The translations under genes and the position numbers were made by a program. Shown here piece after piece: positions 23,397 through 37,144 of a DNA stretch of 64,000 nucleotides. The stretch is from DSWT01 sp035373625 (GTDB taxonomy: Bacteria > Chloroflexota > Anaerolineae > B4-G1 > SLSP01). The notes under the pieces were generated by a model that was given only the letters and a program-made list of their open reading frames with translations, did no database searches and had not been told where the DNA came from. Numbering within the stretch: the first letter of the stretch is position 1; each line of letters opens with the position of its first letter. Where the stretch lies: positions 248,001-312,000 of the forward strand of contig DAOSNS010000001.1 in the NCBI GenBank assembly GCA_035373625.1. Direction: 5' to 3'.

Positions 23397-24255
23397 AAAT
23401 GGTACGGCCTTCCGCCGCGCCCTGGAAGACCGCCTGCGGCGGCAAGCCGTCGCTTCAGGAACACCGCTCGCGCGCCTGCGCAAGATGGTCGCCTTTGAGC
23501 GGTTTCTGGCGCGGCTGGTGTCCGCTCAACCAGACGCCTGGGTGCTCAAGGGGGGATTGGCGCTGCAGTTCCGCCTCCATGAGCGCGCCCGCGCCACGCA
23601 GGACATTGATCTGCTCCTGCGCCAGCCCTTGCCTCTTGGCGATGTTCATCGCGCGCTGGTCGCAGCTGCTCTGCTCGATCTGGGAGACTGGTTCACGTTT
23701 GAGGTCGCCCGAGCAGAACGGGAGGCCGCTGGGCGTTTTGCAGTTCAAAGCCTGCTCGATGGCCGGCTGTTCGAGAGCTTCCACGTAGACGTGGGCATCG
23801 GCGACCCGCTCATCGAGCCTGCCGACATGCTGACCGCGCCGTCGCTGTTGGAATTCGCCGGCATTCATCCCGTAACCATACCGGCATACCCTCTCTCGCA
23901 ACAGATTGCCGAAAAAGTCCATGCCCTCACGCGGCAGTACGCATCCGGCGAGAGCAGCCGGGTGCGGGATTGGGTGGATATTCTCCTGATGGCGCATTGG
24001 GAAGGTCTGCAATCCGAGATATTGCGCCGGGCTCTGCAAGCCACTTTCGCAGCGCGCGGTACGCATTTCCTCCCACCGCAGATGCCTTCCCCACCCGCTT
24101 CGTGGGCGCGTCCATTACGCCGCCTCTGTGAACAGACCGGACTTGAATACGCAACGCTTGATGAAGCCGTTCAAGCCATGCGCCGCTTCCTCGACCCCGT
24201 TTTGAGCGGCGAGGCGGCCGAACGATGGAACCCCATCCTATGGCAATGGGAATAG
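23386..24255 (+). CDS. abiEii: AbiEii-type nucleotidyltransferase toxin
   Basis: A 289-residue toxin of the DNA polymerase beta-like nucleotidyltransferase fold. The core motif is KGGLALQFRL (about 51-60), followed by RATQDIDLLL, giving the two catalytic Asp. A third conserved part is QIAEKVHALTRQY with the later RVRDWVDILLM. In related enzymes the toxin transfers nucleotides to a cellular target such as tRNA acceptor ends and stops growth after phage attack. Overlap with the antitoxin gene implies translational coupling. It ends 10 nt before the giant helicase, so that helicase could be transcribed from the AbiE promoter. Confidence 0.9.
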   Translation: MRYENGTAFRRALEDRLRRQAVASGTPLARLRKMVAFERFLARLVSAQPDAWVLKGGLALQFRLHERARATQDIDLLLRQPLPLGDVHRALVAAALLDLGDWFTFEVARAEREAAGRFAVQSLLDGRLFESFHVDVGIGDPLIEPADMLTAPSLLEFAGIHPVTIPAYPLSQQIAEKVHALTRQYASGESSRVRDWVDILLMAHWEGLQSEILRRALQATFAARGTHFLPPQMPSPPASWARPLRRLCEQTGLEYATLDEAVQAMRRFLDPVLSGEAAERWNPILWQWE

Positions 24256-24265
24256 GGAGTCGTCT

Positions 24266-29507
<5,242 letters not shown>

Positions 29508-29509
29508 TC

Positions 29510-29632
29510 GCATGGCACCGACCCTGGCTGCTCAAAATAGAGCTGACGCCCGATGAGGCCGACTGGGTGACGGTGGAGATCCGCGACAACAGCGGCGCGA
29601 TGCTTGCCATGACCAATCCTATTTTTCTGTAG
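29510..29632 (+). pseudogene. C-terminal remnant of a CehA/McbA-like metallohydrolase
   Basis: A frame without start reads WLLKIELTPDEADW, then VTVEIRDNSGAMLAMTNPIF and a stop. This matches the usual last residues of CehA/McbA-family PHP-type hydrolases (V-E-V/I-R-D followed by L-A-x-T-N-P-I). Only about 40 codons are left, directly after the helicase stop. It marks the right edge of the island: the DNA that brought the helicase removed the rest of this gene. Confidence 0.6.
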
Positions 29633-29654
29633 TACGGGACATCGAGTGCCTGAG

Positions 29655-30158
29655 ATGAACATAGCGCAGGATCCAGAATCAGCGATTGAGCAGGCCATAC
29701 AGGCGATCAAGGGTGGGGAGGTCGTTCTGACAGGCAAAGAGCAGCCTGTCATTGCCTGCCGGCATGGGCACTGGCTCTTTATTACATTGGGATCCGTATT
29801 CGATGCGCGCGGCAAGATGCGGCGCGGCATCGTAGGCTTGAACTTTATGTCTCCCAGGCGGGCGAAGGAAACGATTGCGGCCTGGCTGCCCTACAGCACC
29901 CTGAAGCCGCTCGATGAGGTTCTGCCGTCCTTTCGGCAAGAACTGGAAACGAAGGCCCTGCCAACCGCCGAAGATTACCGCCCTTTGTTGCAAAAAGGTT
30001 TGGTTCACCTGATCGGCGGATACACAACCGATACCTTGACGGAAATTGAGCTGGAAGAAGATAGCGCGGTAGCGTTGATTGCCCGGTGGATGAAAAAGGG
30101 AGACGCCGGGCCTTTTCTCCACTTTGATTTTTTCGCCGGCCAGGCCGGTGGAATGTAA
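29655..30158 (+). CDS. Conserved-looking protein of unknown function
   Basis: I do not recognise this 167-residue protein. It is soluble, acidic, with no signal peptide. It opens with a helix (DPESAIEQAIQAIKGGEVVL), then short strands (VIACRHGHWLFITLGSVFDA), a basic stretch (GKMRRGIVG, SPRRAKE) and a helical end with DTLTEIELEEDSAVALIARW. Codon use is like the neighbours, and no other frame is credible. ATG 29655 is taken; a GTG at 29646 is an alternative. It follows the island edge and precedes a nitrilase-type gene, whose upstream frame overlaps its end. A small regulatory or metal-independent fold is possible, but nothing in sequence supports a function. Confidence 0.5.
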   Translation: MNIAQDPESAIEQAIQAIKGGEVVLTGKEQPVIACRHGHWLFITLGSVFDARGKMRRGIVGLNFMSPRRAKETIAAWLPYSTLKPLDEVLPSFRQELETKALPTAEDYRPLLQKGLVHLIGGYTTDTLTEIELEEDSAVALIARWMKKGDAGPFLHFDFFAGQAGGM

Positions 30159-30321
30159 TGGTATTGTCGTGGAGCGGTTGGCCGCATGGCGCGCCTATCT
30201 GCCGCTGATCAGGACGTCCCATCCACTTGTCATTGACGACAGCGTTTCGGTCGTACTTAGCGGTGGTCTTACGGAATTGGTGAGGGATGAGGGAAGTGTT
30301 ATGATCCATGAGGAGAAATGT

Positions 30322-31494
30322 ATGATGATCCGTATAATTTCTGTCGCTGCGATTCAAATGGACGCCAACGTCGCGCCTTTGACCGAACGCCTGGCACGCG
30401 CCGAAGCCCTGGTCACCCAGGCCGCTGCCGCAGGCGCGCAGTTGATCGTCCTGCCGGAGCTGTTCAACCTGGGGTATGCCTACGCCGACGAGAACTTCCG
30501 CCGCGCCGAATTGCTCAATGGCCCCACGTCCACGTGGATGCGGGAGACCGCTACCCGCTTGCGCATCCACCTCGCCGGATCGCTGTTGCTGCTGGACGAG
30601 GACGAAATCTACAACGCGCTGTTGCTCTACGCGCCCGATGGGCGGATGTGGCGTTACGACAAGCATTATCCCTGGGGATGGGAGCGCGCCTACTTCCGCG
30701 AGAGCGACCGCATCACCGTGGCGCGCACGGATTTGGGCGACATCGGCATGATGATCTGCTGGGATGTGGCGCACGCCGAATTATGGCGACGCTATGCCGG
30801 GCAGGTAGACCTGATGCTCGTCGCCAGTTCTCCGCCGGATGGCGGCAATCCGGTCTACAGCTTTCCAAACGGCGCGCAGATTGCCGTGGACGAGATGGGG
30901 CCGGCGTTTCGCATGCTCAAGGACGTTGGTGTGCAGGTCTTTGGTGCAACGATCGCCCAACAGGCCGCATGGCTGGGTGTACCGGTGGTCAACACGGTCA
31001 GTTGTGGACAGATCACGACCGCCATTCCCAACGGGCGTGCGGCATTTCTCGCCATTCTGCCGCTGGCGCCCTGGCTGATTCGGCACCTGCCCCACGCCCA
31101 CGAGTTGCGCGCCACCTACACCTTTGTCCCCGGCTGCCGGATCGTGGGGGCGGATGGGCGCGTGTTGGCCGAGGTGACCCAGGCGCAGGGGGAGACTTTT
31201 GCCCTGGCCGAGGTCGCGCTGCCGGAGACTCGCCCGCTTCCGCGCGGGCCGCAGCCTGTCCCACCGGTCCCGCGCCCGGCCTACTGGCTCTCCGATGTGC
31301 TGATTCCGGCGACGGTGCTCGGCATCTACCGGCAGGGCGCGCGCCGTGCATGGGGAGAGCGGATGGTCCCGCCGCGCCCGTCCACCCGGCGCTGGTTGGT
31401 CGCGTTGGGTGTGGCCGTGTGGATCGGCTATTTGCTGGGGCGGCGCGTGTTGAAGCGGCGTCAGGTAAGCAGCACAGGCCGAGTATGCTCCTGA
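30322..31494 (+). CDS. Carbon-nitrogen hydrolase (nitrilase superfamily) with C-terminal membrane helix
   Basis: Hydrolyses a non-peptide C-N bond (amide, nitrile or carbamoyl). The catalytic Glu is in IVLPELFNLGY (about 45), the Lys in RYDKHYPWG and the nucleophile Cys in MMICWDVAHAE (about 140). The core is the usual 270 residues. The protein goes on to 390 with a Pro-rich linker and a hydrophobic helix (WLVALGVAVWIGYLLG) followed by RRVLKRR, so it is probably anchored in the membrane with the basic tail in the cytoplasm. AGGAG at 30311-30315 fixes the ATG at 30322; the longer open frame starting at 30124 has no such site. The substrate is unknown. Confidence 0.85.
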   Translation: MMIRIISVAAIQMDANVAPLTERLARAEALVTQAAAAGAQLIVLPELFNLGYAYADENFRRAELLNGPTSTWMRETATRLRIHLAGSLLLLDEDEIYNALLLYAPDGRMWRYDKHYPWGWERAYFRESDRITVARTDLGDIGMMICWDVAHAELWRRYAGQVDLMLVASSPPDGGNPVYSFPNGAQIAVDEMGPAFRMLKDVGVQVFGATIAQQAAWLGVPVVNTVSCGQITTAIPNGRAAFLAILPLAPWLIRHLPHAHELRATYTFVPGCRIVGADGRVLAEVTQAQGETFALAEVALPETRPLPRGPQPVPPVPRPAYWLSDVLIPATVLGIYRQGARRAWGERMVPPRPSTRRWLVALGVAVWIGYLLGRRVLKRRQVSSTGRVCS

Positions 31495-31554
31495 AACGTA
31501 GACTTGTCAGCTCTGGCGCAAACTCGCCCCAATCTTGAAACGCACCCCGGACGG

Positions 31555-31582
31555 TTGCGCGTTTGCCGGTCGCGCGTAAAAT
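31555..31582 (+). promoter_or_regulatory. Candidate sigma-70 promoter for plsY
   Basis: TTGCGC (31555-31560), 16 nt, TAAAAT (31577-31582), giving a leader of about 14 nt before the plsY ATG. No Shine-Dalgarno site is visible. Confidence 0.45.
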
Positions 31583-31602
31583 GAACCCCGATTTGATTAT
31601 AG

Positions 31603-32211
31603 ATGACCAATCTCACCGTTACCCTACTTTGGATGGTGTTGGGCTTCTTTTCCGGCTCTTTGCCTTTCTCGGTCTGGGTAGGACGGCTGGTTGCCCGATC
31701 CGACGTCCGCCGTTATGGGGATGGCAATCCCGGCGCGACCAACGCCTGGCGGGCCGGCGGCTGGCGAGCCGGCGTTCCGGCGCTGCTGTTGGATTACCTG
31801 AAGGGGGCGATACCGGTGGCGTTAGCCCGGTTCGAGGCCGGCATAGACGGCTGGGGATTGATTCCCGTCGCGCTGGCGCCGGTTGTGGGCCACGCCTTCT
31901 CCCCTTTCCTGCGCTTTCGCGGCGGAAAGGCCATCGCAGCCACCTTTGGCGTGTGGAGCGGGCTGACGCTCTGGGCCGGCCCGACGATCATGGGGTTAGC
32001 CTTCACGGTGGCGGTTGCCGTCAACCAAACCGACGCCTGGTCCTCTGTCTTTGGGGTCGTTGTTCTGGGCAGTTACTTGCTGCTCTCCGGCGCGTCCTGG
32101 CCTTTGCTGGTGATCTGGGTGGGAAACTTCGCCCTGGTTCTCTGGAAGCATCGGCGTGACCTGCGAACACCGCCCCGCGCCCGCCCGTGGCTTCTCAGGA
32201 ATTTCCCATGA
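31603..32211 (+). CDS. plsY: Glycerol-3-phosphate acyltransferase PlsY
   Basis: Transfers an acyl group from acyl phosphate to glycerol-3-phosphate, the first step of phospholipid synthesis, in the inner membrane. The 202 residues are the family size. The three cytoplasmic-loop motifs are clear: GSLPFSVW (about 18), the phosphate-binding DGNPGATNAWR (about 39-49) and GHAFSPFLRFRGGKAIA (about 95). The motif LDYLKGAIPV is also kept. Five hydrophobic segments are present. The start has no Shine-Dalgarno site and a candidate promoter lies close upstream. It is followed 78 nt later by a glycosyltransferase. Confidence 0.95.
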   Translation: MTNLTVTLLWMVLGFFSGSLPFSVWVGRLVARSDVRRYGDGNPGATNAWRAGGWRAGVPALLLDYLKGAIPVALARFEAGIDGWGLIPVALAPVVGHAFSPFLRFRGGKAIAATFGVWSGLTLWAGPTIMGLAFTVAVAVNQTDAWSSVFGVVVLGSYLLLSGASWPLLVIWVGNFALVLWKHRRDLRTPPRARPWLLRNFP

Positions 32212-32289
32212 ACCTGCGGCTCACCAACGGTTGAATGAAAATAACGTTCAAACATTTCAATATTCCAACAAATTTTCAAGGGGAGCGCG

Positions 32290-33450
32290 TTGGCCTCTTT
32301 CTGGTTTCGCCATCAGGTTGAACTTGCCATCTTTCTCGCCGTTCTGCTTCTCATCGCGTTGAGCAACCTGCTGACCCTGCGACGACCGGGGAGACATCCT
32401 GCGCCCGGTCGTTTCCCGCGCGTCTCCATCCTGATCCCCGCGCGCAATGAGGAAGCGACTATCGCGGGATGTGTCCGTTCGCTGCTGGCCCAGGACTACC
32501 CTGACTTTGAGGTTCTGGTGCTGGATGACGGCTCCACGGACAGGACGGCAGAGATTCTGGCCGGGTTGGCGCAAGGGGACGGTCGGCTCTGCATAATTCC
32601 GGGCCGTCCGCTGCCGGAAGGGTGGCTGGGCAAGCATTGGGCCTGCCAGCAACTGGCCGAGGCGGCGACGGGGGAATTGCTCCTCTTCACCGATGCGGAT
32701 ACCGTCCATCATCCCCAAACGCTACGACGTGGCGTCACGACCTTCCTGGCAGAGCAAGCCGACCTGTTGAGCGGATTCCTCCGTCAACGGCTGCTCACCT
32801 GGGGGGAACGACTGACCGTGCCGGCCATTTTCTGGTGCTTCTTCTCGTTTCTTCCTATGGCCCTCGCCCAGCGGATACGGGCGCCGGGTCTCTCTCTGAC
32901 CAACGGACAATGGATGCTCTTCCGGCGTTCGGTCTACGAGGCGATAGGAGGGCACGCGGCAGTGCGGGAAAGCCCCATAGATGACATCGCCCTGGGCCGG
33001 CGGGTGAAAGCGCAGGGGCTTCGCTGGCGGATTGTGGATGTAGGGGATTTTGTCTCCTGTCGGATGTATGCCGGCTTCCGCACCGCGTTGGATGGGTTTA
33101 CCAAGAATCTCTTCGCCGTCTTTGATTTCCGCCTGGCGGAATACCTCTTCGTCTGGCTCTGGATGATGATGATCACACTGGAGCCGCTTTTGATCCTGGT
33201 TCTCTGGCCGTTGGGGGTGGGGCGGGCGACTTTCGCGCTCTGGCCATCGGCGCTGGCAGCGGCGGAGATGCTGGTGCTGTGGGTAATCGTCATGGTTCGG
33301 CTGCGCTTTCCCCCGTATCTGGCGTTCCTCTATCCGCTCCATATCCTGGTGTTGATCTTCATTGCTTTTCGTTCCCTGTTCTGGACGGTGACGGGCCGGG
33401 CCACCTGGAAGGGCCGCGTTCTGCCCCGCCAGCAGATAAAACTGATATAG
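32290..33450 (+). CDS. Membrane-associated glycosyltransferase family 2
   Basis: An inverting GT-A glycosyltransferase of 386 residues. A hydrophobic helix (VELAIFLAVLLLIAL) comes first. The nucleotide-sugar site is VSILIPARNEEATIAGC and VLVLDDGSTDRT, the metal-binding motif is FTDADTVHH (about 140) and the acceptor region holds DDIALGRRVKAQG. Two or three C-terminal hydrophobic segments complete the form seen in carotenoid- or hopanoid-lipid glycosyltransferases. The acceptor cannot be told. It starts with TTG, preceded by AAGGGGA. The next gene's ribosome-binding site overlaps its stop codon, so it is coupled to the MFS transporter. Confidence 0.85.
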   Translation: MASFWFRHQVELAIFLAVLLLIALSNLLTLRRPGRHPAPGRFPRVSILIPARNEEATIAGCVRSLLAQDYPDFEVLVLDDGSTDRTAEILAGLAQGDGRLCIIPGRPLPEGWLGKHWACQQLAEAATGELLLFTDADTVHHPQTLRRGVTTFLAEQADLLSGFLRQRLLTWGERLTVPAIFWCFFSFLPMALAQRIRAPGLSLTNGQWMLFRRSVYEAIGGHAAVRESPIDDIALGRRVKAQGLRWRIVDVGDFVSCRMYAGFRTALDGFTKNLFAVFDFRLAEYLFVWLWMMMITLEPLLILVLWPLGVGRATFALWPSALAAAEMLVLWVIVMVRLRFPPYLAFLYPLHILVLIFIAFRSLFWTVTGRATWKGRVLPRQQIKLI

Positions 33451-33467
33451 GAGGTCCTGAAGTCTCT

Positions 33468-34682
33468 ATGGTGAACCAAAAACGCTCTTTGACCCTTCTT
33501 TTCCTGTTTGTCTTTGTGGATGTTCTGGGCTTCAGCCTGATTCTGCCGCTGCTGCCCTACTACGCGGCCACCTTTGGCGCGACGGCGGAGGTGGTAGGGC
33601 TTCTTCTGGGAGCCAACGCGCTGACGCAACTTTTGGGTGCGCCGGTCCTGGGACGTCTCTCTGACCGGTATGGCCGCAAGCCGCTCCTGCTGCTGAGCCT
33701 GGTTGGGACGGTGGCGGGGTTCCTGATGCTGGGGCTGTCCCGCTCGCTGGCGATGCTCTTTGCCAGCCGGATTGTGGACGGCTTTCTGGGTGGCAACATC
33801 TCCCTGGCCCAGGCCTATATCAGCGACGTGACCGAAGGCAAGGATCGCACCAAGGGGTTTGGGCTAATCGGTGCGGCCTTTGGCCTGGGCTTTATCATCG
33901 GTCCGGCGATGGGCGGTGCGCTGGCCGGGGGCGGGAACTATGCCCTCCCGGCGCTTGTCGCGGCGGGGCTTTCGTTCCTGAACCTGCTGGGGGTGCTGTT
34001 CTGGCTGCCGGAGTCGCTGCCGCGTGAGGAACGGGAGCGACGGGCACGGGAGCCGCGCGCTGCCTTCTCCCTGCGTGTTCTATGGGAGGCCCTGGGATTG
34101 CCTTGCGTGGGGGCACTCTTGCAGACCCAGCTCTTCTACAGCCTGGCCTTCACCCTGTTTGAGACGGTCTTTTCTCTCTTTGCGCGGGATCGGTTGGGAC
34201 TGGATGCCCGTGCCACCAGTTTTGTTCTCACCTACGTTGGGGTTCTGGTTGTGCTGGTACAGGGGGTGGGCATCCGGCTGCTGGTCCGGCGCTTCACCGA
34301 TAAACAGCTCGTCTTTGGGGGGAGCGTGCTGTTGGCCCTCTCTCTGCTGGCCTGGGCCTTCTCGCCGTCGCTGGTGGTGCTGCTGATCGTATTGGCCCCA
34401 CTGTCACTGGCGTCGGGTGTGCTGCGGGTCGCCATCAACACTGCGCTCACCCGTTCCGTCTGGCCAGAAGAGGTGGGCGGGACGCTGGGGCTTTCGTCCG
34501 CGTTGGGCAGCTTCACCCGCGTTATCGCCCCGACGATCGGGGGATTCTTGTTGGGCCGGGTGGGGGCCTTCGCGCCGGGCGTGCTGGGAGCTTTGCTGAT
34601 GGCGTGGTTGATCTACTACACCTGGAAGCGGGTGCTCTTTGTGCCTGACCTGGCCTGTCCTGCGCCGCGGGGGATCGGTTGA
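33468..34682 (+). CDS. MFS transporter (TetA/drug:H+ antiporter-like)
   Basis: A 404-residue, twelve-helix transporter of the major facilitator superfamily. Motif A is GRLSDRYGRKPLLLLS (about residue 63), followed by the R-rich helix-4 region (SRIVDGFLGGNI). GLIGAAFGLGFIIGP is the antiporter motif C-type glycine-rich helix 5, which suggests proton-driven export. The ATG at 33468 is taken because TAGGAGGT overlaps the upstream stop at a spacing of 12 nt. The longer open frame from 33279 runs inside the glycosyltransferase gene and is a shadow. It may export a product linked to the glycosyltransferase; that is inference from coupling only. Confidence 0.85.
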   Translation: MVNQKRSLTLLFLFVFVDVLGFSLILPLLPYYAATFGATAEVVGLLLGANALTQLLGAPVLGRLSDRYGRKPLLLLSLVGTVAGFLMLGLSRSLAMLFASRIVDGFLGGNISLAQAYISDVTEGKDRTKGFGLIGAAFGLGFIIGPAMGGALAGGGNYALPALVAAGLSFLNLLGVLFWLPESLPREERERRAREPRAAFSLRVLWEALGLPCVGALLQTQLFYSLAFTLFETVFSLFARDRLGLDARATSFVLTYVGVLVVLVQGVGIRLLVRRFTDKQLVFGGSVLLALSLLAWAFSPSLVVLLIVLAPLSLASGVLRVAINTALTRSVWPEEVGGTLGLSSALGSFTRVIAPTIGGFLLGRVGAFAPGVLGALLMAWLIYYTWKRVLFVPDLACPAPRGIG

Positions 34683-34715
34683 GGTCGGCCCGTAGGATAG
34701 GAGACTCACCGCCGC

Positions 34716-35582
34716 TCACCTTCCCGTATCGGGCAAGCTGATCTCATACTGTGATAGGACAAGCTCACCCTGTCCGGATGCGAGTTCGGTCCCGAATTCC
34801 AGGCTTGCAAGGTAACGCTCCTTCCCGATGACCTGCTTTTCCAGCAGATATCCCAGGAAATGCCCTATATTCAGGGTCGCTGAGAGCAACGGCTTGCGCG
34901 TCTTGAAGGCAATGTAGGTCCAGGTCGCCGAACTGCCGCCGCTGGCATCCCCGTGGCCGGGCGCGATGTGCACGGTGTAGGTGATGCCGTCAAAGGCGAC
35001 GATGTCATACACCTGTGGGCCGGGCATCAGGTTGCTGGCGTCTACCCAGATCATCACTTCATCGGTGATATTCTGGGCTGCCGGTGAAGGATCGTCGGTG
35101 AGCCAGAGATCGAACGCCACATTCCATTTGCCGGTCGCAGTGATGGCGGCAGTGTAAGTGACCAGCAGGTCGCGGTCACTGACCGGCAGAGGGAAGCCGC
35201 CGGTGGGACGTTCCGTGTCCCAGGGGGAATCTCCGAACATCACTTCGGGATAGGCTTGAATCTCGCTTCCTGTGCCCGGCCAGTTCCAACGCCAGCCCAT
35301 TGTTGTGGGAGGTGTCTTGCCTTGCGCGAAGACGCATTGTGTGTAATCCGTCCGGTCGCGCTTGTTCCACACGTTATTGTTGAGGATGTACTCGCCGATT
35401 TGGATCCGTTCGTAATCGGCGCAGGCCGAAAACATCAATGGCGTTGCCGTTGGCGGAACGGTAGAGGTCTGAAGCGGCGCAGCGGCAGTATCTCTGGCCG
35501 ATGGCAACGCCGTAGCCTCCGATTTGTCGCAGGCGGTGAGGGCTAAACTCAGACAAAGCAACAGAACGATGATTTTCTTCAT
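34716..35582 (-). CDS. GH12-like beta-glucanase lipoprotein
   Basis: A secreted lipoprotein of 288 residues. The signal peptide MKKIIVLLLCLSLALTAC ends in a lipobox, followed by a Ser/Thr/Pro linker. The catalytic part looks like GH12 (endo-beta-1,4-glucanase/xyloglucanase jelly roll): YILNNNVWNK, WRWNWPG, YPEVMFGDSPW, AFDLWLTDD and the candidate nucleophile Glu in EVMIWVDASN. A second Glu in ASLEFGTELASGQGEL is the candidate acid/base. The ATG at residue 7 of the longest frame is preferred because GGAGG stands just before it. It is the only minus-strand gene in this stretch and faces the MFS gene. It may attack cellulose or xyloglucan outside the cell, matching the glycosidases at the left of the window. 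Confidence 0.75.
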   Translation of the reverse strand: MKKIIVLLLCLSLALTACDKSEATALPSARDTAAAPLQTSTVPPTATPLMFSACADYERIQIGEYILNNNVWNKRDRTDYTQCVFAQGKTPPTTMGWRWNWPGTGSEIQAYPEVMFGDSPWDTERPTGGFPLPVSDRDLLVTYTAAITATGKWNVAFDLWLTDDPSPAAQNITDEVMIWVDASNLMPGPQVYDIVAFDGITYTVHIAPGHGDASGGSSATWTYIAFKTRKPLLSATLNIGHFLGYLLEKQVIGKERYLASLEFGTELASGQGELVLSQYEISLPDTGR

Positions 35583-35600
35583 CAGAAGACGCTCCTCCAT

Positions 35601-35916
35601 AGAATGTCCAGATAAGTATACACAGATTGGTCAGGTTAGGAAAGCTCGATTTCATCGCACCTGGGGCCTTATCATGCTTACTCCGCGGGGAACGCCAGTT
35701 CCCTGTTTTTAGCGAGAAACGCGGATCTGGCGATCCGCTCGCAGCCAGTTGAAGTCATTATCGAGAATGATAAAGCTCTACATCGCGTCACTTGTGGAGG
35801 AAGTGAACGGTACTATCATAGTGGATGTCCCATTCACAGTGATGCCGTTTTCGCCAAACTGCGAAGGCATCCGTTGAACGTGTCGTCTCAGTAATAAGGG
35901 GAAGAGAGGAAGTATT
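35601..35916. other. Intergenic region with a third terminator-like repeat
   Basis: The 316 bp hold the repeat copy at 35687-35710 and an inverted GGATCTGGCGATCC stretch (about 35723). Near the end, GAGGAAG serves the flavodoxin gene. No credible gene is seen. Confidence 0.6.
35687..35710 (+). terminator. Terminator-like hairpin repeat, copy 3
   Basis: GGGGAAC, GCCA, GTTCCCT, G, five T, with the same ATGCTT and AGCGA flanks as the copy at 4822. It lies upstream of two divergent genes, so it does not end either of them; this suggests a dispersed element rather than a local terminator. Confidence 0.7.
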
Positions 35917-36438
35917 ATGGCTAACAAAATTCTCATCGCTTATGCGAGTTGGACGGGGGCCACGCGCGGCGTGGCCGAAGCCATTGCCGAAACGCTGCGC
36001 GCGCAAGGCGCGACCGTGACTGTGCAGCGCGCGAAAAACGCGCGTGACATCGCCGGTTATGATGCGGTGTTGGTCGGCGTGTCGGTTCACGCCGGGCAAG
36101 TGCCGGGCGAGCTGGTGCGCTTTGTCAAACGGCACGCGACGAAACTGGCGGCGCTGCCGGTGGCGTATTTCGTCGTCTGCCTGACGATGGCGCAGGACAC
36201 GCCGGAGAATCGCCAGACGGCGGACGGTTATTTGAATCCGCTGCGCAAGGCCGCGCCGCAAGTCACGCCGGTGGATATTGGCCTCTTTGCGGGTGCAGTG
36301 TTGACCGACACCGAAGAATTCAAGCGGCTCTTCCCACTGCTCAAAATTCCGGTCGGCGGGATGGCGAAAAGCACCCCGGATCACCGCGATTGGGAGGCCA
36401 TCCGCGCCTGGGCGGAAAAACTATATCCCCTGCTGTGA
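35917..36438 (+). CDS. Flavodoxin-domain protein (HemG-like)
   Basis: A 173-residue flavodoxin fold. The FMN phosphate loop is AYASWTGATRGVAEAI (about 10). The second strand-helix region is DAVLVGVSVHAGQVPGELVRFVKRH and the third is YFVVCLTMAQDTPENR. This layout is that of HemG-type protoporphyrinogen oxidases and related flavodoxins rather than electron-carrier flavodoxin. Whether it oxidises protoporphyrinogen cannot be decided, since no other haem genes are in view. GAGAGGAAG precedes the ATG. It heads a four-gene run (35917-37734) with a second flavodoxin and an acetyltransferase. Confidence 0.75.
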   Translation: MANKILIAYASWTGATRGVAEAIAETLRAQGATVTVQRAKNARDIAGYDAVLVGVSVHAGQVPGELVRFVKRHATKLAALPVAYFVVCLTMAQDTPENRQTADGYLNPLRKAAPQVTPVDIGLFAGAVLTDTEEFKRLFPLLKIPVGGMAKSTPDHRDWEAIRAWAEKLYPLL

Positions 36439-36449
36439 CCGGGGAATAA

Positions 36450-36647
36450 ATGGATGTCTTCGCGATTGCCGAACCTGTCGCCGATCCGGCGCGCATCGCC
36501 GATTTTCTCGCGCTGCGCTTGCGCCGCCATCCCATCATGATCCGCCTGATTATGCATTTGTTCGACGGGTTGCCGTTGCGGTTCACGCGCGCCGATCTGG
36601 AGGCTTTCTGCGCGCAAAAGGCGATGGTGATTCTGCGCCCGTCGTAA
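36450..36647 (+). CDS. Small protein, possibly a C-terminal remnant
   Basis: The 65 residues have neighbour-like codon use and a GGGGA 5 nt before the ATG. The sequence (DPARIADFLALRLRRHP, then LPLRFTRADLEAFCAQ and MVILRP) reminds me of the end of deazaflavin-dependent nitroreductase-type proteins, but this is weak. It sits between two flavodoxin genes. It could be a real small protein or the rest of a longer one. Confidence 0.35.
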   Translation: MDVFAIAEPVADPARIADFLALRLRRHPIMIRLIMHLFDGLPLRFTRADLEAFCAQKAMVILRPS

Positions 36648-36682
36648 AGCGTGAAACGCAAAACGTAAAAAGGAGCATTTTG

Positions 36683-37144
36683 ATGAAAGCATTGATCGTC
36701 TACGATTCGGTTTTTGGCAACACAGAAAAAGTTGCCCAGGCGATGGGTGAGGCGCTTGGCTGTGAGGCCCGGCGCGTTACCGGGGTGACGCCGGAGCAGG
36801 TGGCGGGCCTGGATGCGCTCATCGTCGGTTCGCCGACGCGGGCCTTTAGCCCCACGCCGGCGATCAAGAAATGGCTGCAAAGTCTCCCGACCCAGAGTTT
36901 GGATGGCGTCAAGGTCGCGGCTTTCGATACACGCATGGATGTTAAAGCGGTCAATTCGCGCGTATTGACCACGTTTGTCAAAGTCTTTGGTTACGCTGCC
37001 GAGCCGATGGCCGCCCGGCTGGTCAAGAAGGGCGGCCGCCAGGCCATAGCGCCGGAGGGATTCATCGTCACAGGGGAACAAGGTCCGCTGAAGGACGGGG
37101 AATTGGAGCGCGCTGCGGCGTGGGTGCGGCAAATCCTGTCGTGA
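36683..37144 (+). CDS. Flavodoxin family protein
   Basis: A 153-residue flavodoxin: FMN phosphate loop in IVYDSVFGNTEKVAQAM (about 5-20), GLDALIVGSPTRAFSPTP for the isoalloxazine loop and VAAFDTRMDV for the third. AGGAG at 36671-36675 is 7 nt before the ATG. Likely an electron carrier or quinone reductase-type flavoprotein in the cytoplasm. Its stop overlaps the GTG start of the acetyltransferase. Confidence 0.85.
   Translation: MKALIVYDSVFGNTEKVAQAMGEALGCEARRVTGVTPEQVAGLDALIVGSPTRAFSPTPAIKKWLQSLPTQSLDGVKVAAFDTRMDVKAVNSRVLTTFVKVFGYAAEPMAARLVKKGGRQAIAPEGFIVTGEQGPLKDGELERAAAWVRQILS

Noticed and set aside
33279..33467. N-terminal extension of the MFS transporter
   Set aside because: It lies inside the glycosyltransferase gene; the ribosome-binding site points to the ATG at 33468.
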